Counted from the stretch's first letter, positions 36,958 through 46,012 are shown. The stretch is DNA of 59,380 bases from Clostridiales bacterium (GCA_023145435.1 JAGLDS010000011.1:1-59380); one strand, 5' to 3'. Made by a program: numbers and translations. The notes: a model not told the origin generated them from the sequence alone.

Positions 36958-37512
36958 TTACCAAAGAATGCTATTACCTGTTGAAATTCCAATAGCTCCG
37001 TTTTTCAAAAGCGCTTCAACTTGATCTTTTTTTGAAATTAACCCACCTGCAATAACTGGCGTTTTAACTTTTAAAGAAATTGTTTTAATAATATTTGGCA
37101 TAATACCTGGCATTATTTCAACCATATCCGAATGAACATGATTAATTGTTTTAATACAAGTTTTTAGTGATTGTGAATCTATTAGAAAAAATCGTTGTAT
37201 AGTTAATAAGTGATATTCCTTTGCATAAGTAATTAAATTACTTCTAGTACTTATAATTCCATCTGGTTTTATTTTTCTAGCAATAAATTCAATAGCTTTT
37301 CTATCTTTACCTAACCCCTCTAGAAAATCAATATGTACAAATGATTTCTTTCCTGTTTGTCTGATTCTCTTAATATAGGTTGTAATACTAAAAATATCAG
37401 CAGCTAAAACAAATATAAAATCAACGTCTGTTGCTAATGCTTTTTTTAATTGCTCTTCATCTCTAATTGCAGCAATAATTGGTGATTTTTTTAATTGTTG
37501 AAATAAATCCAT
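36958..37512 (-). CDS. glpP: Glycerol-3-phosphate-responsive antiterminator GlpP
   Basis: This 184-residue protein matches GlpP along its length: SPIIAAIRDEEQLKKAL, FVHIDFLEGLGKD, GIISTRSNLI, LTIQRFFLIDSQSL, EIMPGIMPNIIK and VIAGGLISKKDQVEALL. It is a TIM-barrel RNA-binding protein that, when glycerol 3-phosphate is bound, prevents termination in glp leaders. The ATG overlaps the stop of the upstream membrane-protein gene (TGATG). It is separated from the glpA-like operon by three surface-glycan genes transcribed in the same direction. Confidence 0.93.
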   Translation of the reverse strand: MDLFQQLKKSPIIAAIRDEEQLKKALATDVDFIFVLAADIFSITTYIKRIRQTGKKSFVHIDFLEGLGKDRKAIEFIARKIKPDGIISTRSNLITYAKEYHLLTIQRFFLIDSQSLKTCIKTINHVHSDMVEIMPGIMPNIIKTISLKVKTPVIAGGLISKKDQVEALLKNGAIGISTGNSILW

Positions 37513-37799
37513 CAAAGTGTCACACTTCCCATTAAAATGGCTACAACAAATGGAAGAAAGACTAATATAACAAACATAGTAATAATGTAACGAATGGTCA
37601 ATGCTCCTTTTTTTAGGGATGAATAAAATAGATATACAAAAATACCTGTAAAAACTAATGATAAATAGTTATAACCTGATGAACTAGTCAAAAACAATAT
37701 ATTATTAGTCAGTAAAACTGACAATAAATTAATAATATATATGACAAATGAAATGCTAAAAAAAATTCTCCAGTATGTTCCTTTTCCAATGTGTTTCAT
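37512..37799 (-). CDS. Small membrane protein, three helices
   Basis: This 95-residue protein is not recognised. It has three hydrophobic segments (about residues 10-30, 43-60 and 70-92). It is the first gene of the glpP operon, and its TGA stop overlaps the glpP ATG, so the two are translated together. A membrane role linked to glycerol or glycan metabolism is only a guess from position. Confidence 0.65.
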   Translation of the reverse strand: MKHIGKGTYWRIFFSISFVIYIINLLSVLLTNNILFLTSSSGYNYLSLVFTGIFVYLFYSSLKKGALTIRYIITMFVILVFLPFVVAILMGSVTL

Positions 37800-37840
37800 C
37801 TTTTACTCCATGTATTTTTTCAATCTATCCCTATTTATCT

Positions 37841-38431
37841 TCATTGTAACATAATTTTATCTTCTGCTAGTAGTTTTAATGTGTCAAAATATAATTCATG
37901 TTCAATTACCAACACCTTAGCTGCTAATGTAGTGGCAGTATCATCTTTTTCTATCACTACTTTTCTCTGGTTTAATATCTTACCATCATCATATTGGTTG
38001 TTAACAATATGGATGGTTGCACCTGAATATGGTTCATTTGCATTTATTATAGCTTCATGTACTCTCATTCCATACATTCCTTTTCCCCCGTATTTAGGTA
38101 AAAGTGCTGGATGTATGTTTATAATCTTGTTAGGATATAATTCAAGAACCAAACTAGGTATTTTTTTCATGTATCCAGCTAAAGCAATCAGATTTACTTG
38201 ATGTTTTTTAAAAATCTTAATCATTTGTTTACCAACATCAGTAGTGGTTTTACTGCTAACATGATAAGTATTAATTCCTTCTTTTTTAGCTCTTAATATT
38301 GCAAAACTATCAGAATTATTACTAATAACAGCAACTACTTCAATTTGCACATCGTTATTTTTAATATGATCAATAATAGCTTGTAAATTACTACCACCAT
38401 GGGATGCTAGTACACCTAATCTTATTTTCAT
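37841..38431 (-). CDS. purN: Phosphoribosylglycinamide formyltransferase
   Basis: This 196-residue protein performs the folate-dependent formylation of GAR in purine synthesis. N-terminal LGVLASHGGSNLQAIIDHI binds the phosphate of GAR. The catalytic residues Asn, His and Asp are visible in INIHPALLPKYGGKGMYG and QYDDGKIL. It overlaps the upstream sugar kinase by 4 bp. No other pur genes are in the window. Confidence 0.95.
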   Translation of the reverse strand: MKIRLGVLASHGGSNLQAIIDHIKNNDVQIEVVAVISNNSDSFAILRAKKEGINTYHVSSKTTTDVGKQMIKIFKKHQVNLIALAGYMKKIPSLVLELYPNKIINIHPALLPKYGGKGMYGMRVHEAIINANEPYSGATIHIVNNQYDDGKILNQRKVVIEKDDTATTLAAKVLVIEHELYFDTLKLLAEDKIMLQ

Positions 38432-39393
38432 AATTTTATTGCCTCAAGTTGTAATTTCTCAATATCGATACATGTAGGCATGGCAGGGCTGCCTCCTTTT
38501 TTCATTGCAGTTAATGAGCCCGCTCCATTAGCAAAATCATTCATTTGATGTAATTCATCTAATGTAATATTTAACAATTTATTTTCTCTATTCATTATCT
38601 TATAAATAATAGCACCGACAAAACTATCTCCACACCCTGTAGTGTCTACTACTTTAACATCATATGTTCTATCACTACCTGTTAAATCTTTATATAAAAA
38701 CATTGATCCTTTTTTTCCAAGTGTAGTAAAAATTAAAGTAATACCTAACTTTTGTAATTTCTTACATCCACTAAGCAAGTTTGTTTCTTCAGTTAAAAAT
38801 AACAATTCTTCTTCTGAAATTTTTAAGATATCAGCAAAGGGTAACATATTAGTAATTACTTCTTTTGCAGTTTTTAAATCATCCCATAATAACTCTCGTA
38901 AGTTTGGGTCATATGAGATTAATTTACCTTTTTCTTTTGCATATTTAACTGCTTTAATCGTTGTGTTTCTTGACGGCTCATCTGTTAGTGAAACTGAAGA
39001 AAAATGAAGTAATTGGCAATCATCAATTAATGAATAATCAACATCCTCATCTGATAGTAAAATATCAGCTCCTGGTTTTCTATAAAATGAAAAGCTTCTA
39101 TCTCCATCATCATCTAAGTGAACAAAAGCCAAGGTAGTGTGGCAACTATCTGTCATTGCCAATGAGGAAACATCAATATTCTTAGAAATCATTGCACGTT
39201 TTAATTCGTGACCAAATCCATCATTACCTACTTTTCCAATAAATGATGTCGGTAATCCTAACATTGATGTAGCCACAGCTACATTGGCAGGACCTCCTCC
39301 TGGATTTTGTTCATAGATATTATTTCCTTGTGTTGATACTCCCATAGGGGTAAAGTCAATTAATAATTCTCCAATAGCACAAATTAAACTCAT
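38428..39393 (-). CDS. PfkB-family carbohydrate kinase (fructokinase-like)
   Basis: This 321-residue ribokinase-fold protein starts ICAIGELLIDFTP. It has the PfkB signature PGGGPANVAVATSMLG and the C-terminal catalytic motif DTTGCGDSFVGAI, whose Asp is the general base. The overall pattern fits fructokinase (ScrK type), but substrate choice cannot be proven. GGGAG lies upstream of the ATG and a TATAAT lies in the short gap behind it. It is translationally coupled to purN. Confidence 0.85.
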   Translation of the reverse strand: MSLICAIGELLIDFTPMGVSTQGNNIYEQNPGGGPANVAVATSMLGLPTSFIGKVGNDGFGHELKRAMISKNIDVSSLAMTDSCHTTLAFVHLDDDGDRSFSFYRKPGADILLSDEDVDYSLIDDCQLLHFSSVSLTDEPSRNTTIKAVKYAKEKGKLISYDPNLRELLWDDLKTAKEVITNMLPFADILKISEEELLFLTEETNLLSGCKKLQKLGITLIFTTLGKKGSMFLYKDLTGSDRTYDVKVVDTTGCGDSFVGAIIYKIMNRENKLLNITLDELHQMNDFANGAGSLTAMKKGGSPAMPTCIDIEKLQLEAIKL

Positions 39394-39435
39394 GATTTTT
39401 CTCCCGTTTTCTTTTATTATAATATATACTCATGC

Positions 39436-39464
39436 AAAAAAAAAGAATGGTTACCCATTCTTTT
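39436..39464 (-). terminator. Rho-independent terminator after the small secreted protein
   Basis: The minus strand reads AAAGAATGG GTAA CCATTCTTT with a further T run. It lies between the stop at 39483 and the kinase start at 39393. Confidence 0.88.
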
Positions 39465-39482
39465 CCTCTATTTAATTTTGGT

Positions 39483-39962
39483 TTAGCTTTCAGGAGTTAT
39501 TTCGCAATCTTTTAATTCTAAACGATTTCTACTTCCACCTTTACCAGTTGTTCTAGTAGCTTGCATTTCATCTCTTAATACTTTGAACTCATCCATTGCT
39601 GCTTTTACTATTATTTCTTGTTCTTCTGATAATGTATCACCAAGTACATCGCCAATGTGTAGTCCTTTTCCTTTTTCAAATGAACCAATAACTTCTAATT
39701 GATCTGCTGTTAACACACCATCAGTAACTAGCTTATTTAAGATTGAATTTACTTCCACTTTTAATGTGTCTGAGAATAATACCATATCTTCTTTTGGTAC
39801 GTTATCTCCTTTTGCACCTTTATATCCATTTCCACCTTCTCTTGCTACTTCACTCTTAACTGCTGGTGCTGTATCTGGGTTTTCGTTAGCTGCAAATGCA
39901 ACCGTTCCTACTACTAACAATGAGATTATAATTGTTACGATTAATAATGTTTTGTTTTTCAT
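39483..39962 (-). CDS. Small secreted protein of unknown function
   Basis: This 159-residue protein has a clean signal peptide (MKNKTLLIVTIIISLLVVGT, cleavage near AFAA). A Gly/Lys-rich stretch follows (about residues 41-58), then a helical acidic region with VEVNSILNKLVTDGVLTADQ and EEQEIIVKAAMDEFKVLRDE, and a basic tail. The helical part recalls the loose pattern of envelope stress or bacteriocin-type small exported proteins, but I do not recognise a family. It stands alone between two terminators, just downstream of a two-component system. Confidence 0.7.
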   Translation of the reverse strand: MKNKTLLIVTIIISLLVVGTVAFAANENPDTAPAVKSEVAREGGNGYKGAKGDNVPKEDMVLFSDTLKVEVNSILNKLVTDGVLTADQLEVIGSFEKGKGLHIGDVLGDTLSEEQEIIVKAAMDEFKVLRDEMQATRTTGKGGSRNRLELKDCEITPES

Positions 39963-40075
39963 GTTTTTCTTTCTCCTTTTTTAATATATTTTAAGTATAG
40001 TCTTCACATCTGTATATATAATGGATTACTCTTGAGGAATATGTTAATTAATATTCAATTTACCTCCATATGTGT

Positions 40076-40087
40076 GTGATATATCAC
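40076..40087. repeat. 12-bp perfect palindrome in the secreted-protein upstream region
   Basis: GTGATATATCAC is its own reverse complement and lies about 115 bases upstream of the secreted-protein start, in an otherwise featureless 190-base stretch (39963-40154). It could be an operator. No matching second copy is seen nearby. Confidence 0.3.
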
Positions 40088-40154
40088 CTATAATATTATT
40101 AATGCTTGATTCACTTTATACGCTTATCGTAATTTTCTTACTAAGAATCAAAGT

Positions 40155-40192
40155 AAAAAAGCTATAAGTACTGTAATCATTGTACTTATAGC
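40155..40192 (-). terminator. Rho-independent terminator after the histidine kinase
   Basis: An 11-bp stem, GCTATAAGTAC / GTACTTATAGC, is followed on the minus strand by TTTTTTAC. It lies 24 bases after the kinase stop. Confidence 0.93.
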
Positions 40193-40216
40193 TTCTTCTT
40201 ATATTATTCTTTTGTA

Positions 40217-41575
40217 TTATTTCACTAAATCCAATGTTGTTATAAATGTTGAACCTTGTCCTTTGACACTGTTTACAGCTATTTCTCCATCATGAGCTGC
40301 TATAACAGCTTTTGTAATGGCCAGTCCAATACCCGCTCCTCCAGTTTGTCGGCTTCTAGAAATATCAGATCTATAAAAACGTTCAAATACAAATGGTAAA
40401 TCTTTTTCATCAATACCAATACCTGTATCTGTTATTGTAACTACTGCTTGATTCATGGTTTTTTCCAATGAAACAGTGATTGAACCATATTCAGTATATT
40501 TTAAAGCATTTGAAATAATATTAACAAAACTTTGTAACAACTTATCTTCATTACCTAGAATATATATATCATTTTTTATATTTTTAATACTTTGTAATCC
40601 TTTTTCTTTAATTGAAGGTTCAAATGTAACAAATATATCATGTAACATAGTTGATAAATTAATTTTATCAACTGACATATGTTCTGCATTTGTTTCTAAG
40701 ATTGTTAATTTAGACAATCCATTAACTAGTCGTGCTAGTCTATTAGTTTGATCTAATAACACCTTAATTCGTTCTTGATCTGGTTTATATATACCATCCA
40801 AAATAGCTTCTAGATTAGCTGATAAAGCTGTAATAGGTGTTTTTAATTCATGGACAATATCACTTGAAAGTCTCTTTCTTAAATTTTCTTCCTGCTCTTT
40901 ACTTGCTGCAAGCAAATTAATTTCATTAGACAATTCCTGAAGTTCTCTAGCTTTTGTAGTGGTTTTTTTAATATTTTTATATTTCCCTTTTTTTATATAA
41001 TTAATATTTTCTCTTATAGTAAGTATGGGTTGGTTAAATTTCTTAGCAAGTAATAAAGATAAAACAATAGCAAAGGCTACTGCTAAAATAAATACACTTA
41101 AATACATAAGATTAGTTCTATTTAAATATTCTACATTTTGTTTAATAAAACGAATATCATTTACGCGATAGATTTTTAAGACAAACTCCTCATTTTCAAT
41201 TAAAAATTTATAAGTATACAGAGTTGCTTCATCTTCTTTAAATACTTTTTCATACATTTTTTCATTTGGGCCAAGAGCCACTGTTTCAGGTCCTGAACTA
41301 AACACATGTATATCACCTTTATATAAAGTTAATTCAGCATTTCCTTCATTAGCTACTGTCTTTAAGTAACTTTTATAAAATCCAGTAGGAGCCTTGTTAA
41401 TTAAAAGACCTTGAATGTTATCAATAATTGCTTCATTACTTTTTAAATTAACTGTAGTTAAAAAATCCGTAAAGAATATTGTAGTAATATAATTTGACAA
41501 CAAAATTATAATGACAAGAAGAAATATGATTCCACCAATAAAATATCTGGCAAATAAAGCATTAAGTTTTGTCAT
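40217..41575 (-). CDS. Sensor histidine kinase
   Basis: This 452-residue membrane kinase has a first membrane helix at about residues 12-35, an extracytoplasmic sensor of about 115 residues, and a second helix near 153-175. A HAMP-like linker follows, then HisKA with SSDIVHELKTPITALSANLE (phospho-His). The ATPase boxes are NIISNALKYTEYG, DTGIGIDEKDLPFVFERFYR, and GGAGIGLAITKAVIAAHDGE. It pairs with the OmpR-type regulator one base upstream. The signal is unknown; the adjacent secreted protein and phosphoglucomutase hint at envelope function. Confidence 0.93.
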   Translation of the reverse strand: MTKLNALFARYFIGGIIFLLVIIILLSNYITTIFFTDFLTTVNLKSNEAIIDNIQGLLINKAPTGFYKSYLKTVANEGNAELTLYKGDIHVFSSGPETVALGPNEKMYEKVFKEDEATLYTYKFLIENEEFVLKIYRVNDIRFIKQNVEYLNRTNLMYLSVFILAVAFAIVLSLLLAKKFNQPILTIRENINYIKKGKYKNIKKTTTKARELQELSNEINLLAASKEQEENLRKRLSSDIVHELKTPITALSANLEAILDGIYKPDQERIKVLLDQTNRLARLVNGLSKLTILETNAEHMSVDKINLSTMLHDIFVTFEPSIKEKGLQSIKNIKNDIYILGNEDKLLQSFVNIISNALKYTEYGSITVSLEKTMNQAVVTITDTGIGIDEKDLPFVFERFYRSDISRSRQTGGAGIGLAITKAVIAAHDGEIAVNSVKGQGSTFITTLDLVK

Positions 41576-41576
41576 A

Positions 41577-42254
41577 TTACTCCTTAAATTTATATCCTAC
41601 ACCAAAAATAGTTCTTATATGTTTTGGGCTTCCAGGATCTGATTCTATTTTTTGTCGCAAATTCTTTATGTGAGAATCTATAGTTCTATTAAGTCCATCA
41701 TATTCATACCCTAATGCAAATGTTATTAATTGTTCTCTAGAAAAGGTACGCCCTGGATTTTTAGAAAGTGCTACTAATATTTTAAACTCAATGGGAGTAA
41801 GGAAAACTTCTTTACCATCTTTTTTTACAACATAAGCTTGTTCATCTATTTCAATTTTGCCAAATTCAATCGTATCTTGTTGTTGTTTACTAACTAAGGT
41901 TCGTCTAAGAATAGCTTTAACTCTCATTACTAATTCTTTAGGAGAAAATGGTTTAAGTACATAATCATCTGCACCTAAAGCTAATCCATTAATTCTGTCA
42001 TCTTCTTGAACCTTTGCCGTTAACATAATAATTGGTGTGTCATTACTTTGTCTAATTGATTCACATACTTTTTCCCCAGAAATATCAGGAAGGTTTAAAT
42101 CTAAAATTAGCAAATCAGGATGCTCATCATGATATTTCATGACAGCATCTACTCCATTTTCAGCTTCAATAGTTAAATATCCTTCACTTTGTAAGTATTT
42201 AACAATTACCTGTCTAATTTCTTTTTCATCATCAACTACGAGTATCTTGGGCAT
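41577..42254 (-). CDS. OmpR-family response regulator
   Basis: This regulator of about 225 residues has a receiver domain (KILVVDDEKEIRQV, the phospho-acceptor Asp in LLILDLNLPDISG, and Lys in DDYVLKPFSPKEL). A winged-helix C-terminal domain follows with TPIEFKILVALSKNPGRTFS and then RTIDSHIKNLRQKIE. I use the ATG at 42254 with AAAGGA upstream; a TTG two codons earlier is also in frame. Its start lies inside the 3' end of the phosphoglucomutase gene (23-bp overlap), so the three genes form one transcript. Confidence 0.93.
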   Translation of the reverse strand: MPKILVVDDEKEIRQVIVKYLQSEGYLTIEAENGVDAVMKYHDEHPDLLILDLNLPDISGEKVCESIRQSNDTPIIMLTAKVQEDDRINGLALGADDYVLKPFSPKELVMRVKAILRRTLVSKQQQDTIEFGKIEIDEQAYVVKKDGKEVFLTPIEFKILVALSKNPGRTFSREQLITFALGYEYDGLNRTIDSHIKNLRQKIESDPGSPKHIRTIFGVGYKFKE

Positions 42255-43950
42255 TTTCAACTATCCTTTCAATTGAAGCTAATTCTTTTTTTATTTCTTT
42301 TTCAAAATTTGCTAATTTAGAAGAAGAAGTTTTTTCTTTACTATCACTAGTATAAATATATGTTTTTAATTTTGGTTCTGTTCCAGATGGTCTAACGGCA
42401 TACCATGAACCATCTTCAAATCTAAATTTCAATACATTTGATGGAGGCATGCCTGTATCATCATTAAGATAATCAATTTTTTCAATTAGCGCTACTCCAC
42501 CTATTGTTTTAGGATATTTTTCTCGATAATATTTCATAACACCAGCTTTTATAATGGCACCTTTAACACCTCTATAAAAAATTGAGAACTGTGTTTCTTT
42601 ATAGTATCCATATTGTTCATATAATTCATAAAGCACTTGGTATAACGTTTTTCCTTTAGCCATATAATATCCACACATTTCTGCAATCAACATGGCTGTA
42701 CTAACAGCATCCTTATCTCTTGCAAATGTTTCAGGACAATAGCCAATACTTTCTTCATAACCAAAGACAAAATTATTATCACCTGTTTTTTCAAATTCAT
42801 TGGCTAACCCACAAATATGTTTAAATCCAGTTAATGTTTCAAAGGTAGTAACACCATTATCTTTTGCAATAGGAATTCCCATATCACCTGTAACAATTGA
42901 TTTAACCAAGGCGTCACTTGGCTTATTAAGGCCTTTAATCTTACGTTGGGATAAGATATAGTTAATTAGTAAAACTCCTGTCTGGTTACCATTAAGAGCT
43001 ATATATTGATTGTTATTATCTTTTATCATAATAGCCATTCTATCTGCATCAGGATCACTGGCCAAAACCAAATCCGCATCTACTTTATTAGCATATTTAA
43101 GAGAATATTCAAAATTCTTTGTATCTTCTGGATTAGGATATGGAGTAGTTGGGAAATTACCATCTGGTGTCATTTGCTCTTTAACTAAAGTAACATTATT
43201 AAATCCTCTCTCTTTTAAAATATCAGGAATAAATTTAATTCCAGTTCCGTTAAAAGGAGTATAAACAATATTTATATCTTTTTTTACATTTATATCATTT
43301 AGTGTAAGTGAAAGTACCTTTTTGCTATAAGCATCATCAACTTCTTTTCCAATAATTTCAATTACTCCTTGTTTAATTCCTTTATCAAATGGCATTATCT
43401 TACTATCATCAAAAAGATTTATTTTTTTAATATTATCTTGAATCCTAAGTGCAATATCATCTAATATTTGTGAACCTTGATCCCAATACGCTTTATATCC
43501 ATTGTATTCTTTTGGGTTGTGGCTAGCGGTAACATTAATACCTGAAACGGTTTTTAAATACCTAATAGCAAAAGACAACTCAGGTGTTGGACGTAAATCA
43601 TCAAAAATATAGGTTTTAATACCATGACCTGCAAAGATTTCTGCACAATGTTTAGCAAAATTATTAGAATTTATACGACAATCATAAGCAATAACAACAC
43701 CTTCTTGTTGTCTTTTTTCTTCAACAATTACCTGTGCTAAAGCTCTAGTTGCTTGTCTTATAACATAAATGTTCATACGATTGGTTCCAGCTGCCATAAC
43801 GCCTCTTAAACCACCTGTTCCAAATTCTAGTGTTTGATAAAATCTATCTTCAATTTCTTTTTTATTATCTTTAATCTTAATTAGTTCTTTTACTGTTTCA
43901 GAATCAGCATTCTTTATCCATTTATCATACTTTTCTAAGTAATTCATCAT
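42232..43950 (-). CDS. pgcA: Phosphoglucomutase (phosphohexomutase family)
   Basis: This 572-residue alpha-D-phosphohexomutase has an active-site serine loop VTASHNPKEYNGYKAY, a metal-binding loop ASDPDADRMAI, a sugar-binding loop FGYEESIGY and a C-terminal phosphate site RPSGTEPKLKTYIY. The length and first motif fit PgcA, which interconverts glucose 6- and 1-phosphate for UDP-glucose and lipoteichoic-acid anchor synthesis. Two adjacent ATGs exist (43950 and 43947); AAAGGAG is three or six bases upstream. It leads the response regulator and kinase genes. Confidence 0.92.
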   Translation of the reverse strand: MMNYLEKYDKWIKNADSETVKELIKIKDNKKEIEDRFYQTLEFGTGGLRGVMAAGTNRMNIYVIRQATRALAQVIVEEKRQQEGVVIAYDCRINSNNFAKHCAEIFAGHGIKTYIFDDLRPTPELSFAIRYLKTVSGINVTASHNPKEYNGYKAYWDQGSQILDDIALRIQDNIKKINLFDDSKIMPFDKGIKQGVIEIIGKEVDDAYSKKVLSLTLNDINVKKDINIVYTPFNGTGIKFIPDILKERGFNNVTLVKEQMTPDGNFPTTPYPNPEDTKNFEYSLKYANKVDADLVLASDPDADRMAIMIKDNNNQYIALNGNQTGVLLINYILSQRKIKGLNKPSDALVKSIVTGDMGIPIAKDNGVTTFETLTGFKHICGLANEFEKTGDNNFVFGYEESIGYCPETFARDKDAVSTAMLIAEMCGYYMAKGKTLYQVLYELYEQYGYYKETQFSIFYRGVKGAIIKAGVMKYYREKYPKTIGGVALIEKIDYLNDDTGMPPSNVLKFRFEDGSWYAVRPSGTEPKLKTYIYTSDSKEKTSSSKLANFEKEIKKELASIERIVENAQDTRS

Positions 43951-43992
43951 TGTCTCCTTTTATATATATAATAATACCCTATATTTCTTAAT

Positions 43993-44028
43993 AAAACCTT
44001 AAGTCACTACCAATAAGGTAATGTGACT
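43993..44028 (-). terminator. Probable terminator after the beta-propeller gene
   Basis: The minus strand has AGTCAC ... TACC TTATT GGTA GTGACT with a short internal mismatch, followed by TAAGGTTTTATT. The stem is good and the T-tract moderate. Confidence 0.55.
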
Positions 44029-44068
44029 ATTCTTTACTAATTATATCATATTTTTCTTGTGAAAATTT

Positions 44069-45952
44069 TTAGACAGTTTCTACGCTTTTTATAATGTTTC
44101 GAACATTATCTAAATATTGCATGTACAAATGACCTTCACTATCTATTTGTAAGAGATTAACTTTCTTTTTCATAATTGGTGCAAGAATTTGTTGTTTTAA
44201 ATCAAAACTAAATAAGCGATTCCCTGTTACAATATAGTATAAACCTGCTTTGCCTTTTTTAATAAATGAAATCTCCCATTTATAGTCTTTTTCAGGATTA
44301 TGGACACAAACAAACTGTTCAAATATCTTTTTCCCAGTTGTTAAGTCAATTATAAATAAAGTAGTATCAGCACAACCAAATAACAAATTATCATCAATTA
44401 ATAACCCACCTATATTTTTTCGTCCTTTTACAGGTTCAATTGAAAAAATTATTTCTTTTTTCAAGATATCATAAGCAAAAAGTCTACCACTTTCATGAAG
44501 GGTATAACTACCTAATCCGCCACATACGGTTGTTCCCCCATACAAAATTCCATCTTTTGCTTTAAGAGAAACAATACTTTGATTATCTATAAAGTTTTCT
44601 AATACTGTGTATTTCTTATCAATCAATCTACAAATAGTTAAACTACCTTCTGTACTGCCGTAATTAGGAATAGTTCCAATAAACAATTGTTCATCGTAAA
44701 TTTCCATGGCAAACGGTCTATCTTGATTGAATTTATCTTTTAAAGAAAATAGTTTTTTAGGATTTTTGTCATCCCAATCTTTTAATAAATCATATTCAAA
44801 AATATCTGCACCAGGATATTTCCCTATATATAACTTATCATTATAAGCAAGCAAGCTTTCACTTTGGCCAACTCCATCTAATTGAACACTTTTATCATTT
44901 TCTATATCATAAATAAATGTTCCTCCACGAAGATACCCTCCACCGTATAATTTGTTCTTATATTCATGAATTTGACGAAGTTCAATGTTCTTTTTAGGCA
45001 TTAAAACTTTTATTTCTTCTGATGAACCTGTTTCTATGTCATATAAATGAATTTGTCCTTCAAATTCTGTAAATAATATTTTCGTGCCATCATCATAGGA
45101 AAATCCTCCTAGCATTATGACATTATCACTCGTTGGTAATAAGTAAAAATCATTATTTAAAAAATCAGCAATAACCAACCCATCCTGTGAACGATAATAA
45201 TCAAAATTATTACTATTACTATCTTTAGGTATAACACTACTAATATTTTCTAATTTTTTTCTGTTAATTATTTCATCAGTAGTTAAATCAATGAAAAGTA
45301 ATTGTTTTGTATTTTGCAAAAATAATGCTAATTTTTGTTGTTTAATACCAATAATATTACAAAAGGGTTCGCCATGTAATTCAGCCTTTAGTAAATCTCG
45401 CTTTATTCCAGTTTTTTCATCTAATTCAATTAAATGTGCATGTGTAGATACACCTGCATATATTTTCTTATTTTCAACATTAAGAGCTAATGTTCTAACA
45501 TAATCTTCAGTTTCTACAATTTTTTCTTTTACAAATTCTAGTCGTTCATCTTTTCCATTATATTTAAATACTGCACAATTAGGCCAAGTACCACCATAAA
45601 TATTATTATCATTATCAGCTTGTAAATCAAAGATGAACTTAACTCCAGGAATATTTTCAATTACCATATCAGTCTGCTGTTTTATAGGATCATAGCGATA
45701 TAGTCCCCCATTTGTATAAGAACCTATATATACTCTATTATCAGATGCTATACTAACAGTCCAAGAACCAGTAGCACCTTCTAACTCATGTGTTTTAACT
45801 ATTAACTTTTTATCTAAATCTATAACAACAAAAGTAGCACATTCACCCTCCGCTAACACTCCATACAAAGTATTGATATCATTGTATTTAGTATATGCAA
45901 CCCCTTGCATAAATGTTTTTTTAATTGATATTGGTAAAGTTATAAACTCCAT
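44069..45952 (-). CDS. Large cytoplasmic beta-propeller protein
   Basis: This 627-residue protein has no signal peptide. It consists of repeated four-stranded blades such as NRVYIGSYTNGGLYRYDP, NNIYGGTWPNCAVFKYNG, KKIYAGVSTHAHLIELDE and DKLYIGKYPGADIFEYDL. The repeated YxGxx...ly.yd pattern recalls PQQ/kelch/YVTN-type propellers, with probably two propellers by length. No catalytic motif is evident; it may bind a glycan, a polymer or a protein partner. It stands alone with its own promoter and terminator, divergent from the ATP-grasp pair. SD AGAGGGG precedes the ATG. Confidence 0.65.
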   Translation of the reverse strand: MEFITLPISIKKTFMQGVAYTKYNDINTLYGVLAEGECATFVVIDLDKKLIVKTHELEGATGSWTVSIASDNRVYIGSYTNGGLYRYDPIKQQTDMVIENIPGVKFIFDLQADNDNNIYGGTWPNCAVFKYNGKDERLEFVKEKIVETEDYVRTLALNVENKKIYAGVSTHAHLIELDEKTGIKRDLLKAELHGEPFCNIIGIKQQKLALFLQNTKQLLFIDLTTDEIINRKKLENISSVIPKDSNSNNFDYYRSQDGLVIADFLNNDFYLLPTSDNVIMLGGFSYDDGTKILFTEFEGQIHLYDIETGSSEEIKVLMPKKNIELRQIHEYKNKLYGGGYLRGGTFIYDIENDKSVQLDGVGQSESLLAYNDKLYIGKYPGADIFEYDLLKDWDDKNPKKLFSLKDKFNQDRPFAMEIYDEQLFIGTIPNYGSTEGSLTICRLIDKKYTVLENFIDNQSIVSLKAKDGILYGGTTVCGGLGSYTLHESGRLFAYDILKKEIIFSIEPVKGRKNIGGLLIDDNLLFGCADTTLFIIDLTTGKKIFEQFVCVHNPEKDYKWEISFIKKGKAGLYYIVTGNRLFSFDLKQQILAPIMKKKVNLLQIDSEGHLYMQYLDNVRNIIKSVETV

Positions 45953-45984
45953 AAACCCCTCTTCATCTCTTTTCCACTTTATAT

Positions 45985-46012
45985 ATTATACCTTTATCTA
46001 AGAGTTTTTCAA
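45985..46012 (-). promoter_or_regulatory. Promoter of the beta-propeller gene
   Basis: The minus strand reads TTGAAA (46012-46007), a 16-base spacer, then TATAAT (45990-45985), 33 bases upstream of the ATG. Confidence 0.65.

Noticed and set aside
37791-38201. 136-codon + frame with hydrophobic segments
   Set aside because: Antisense to purN, which has all catalytic motifs.
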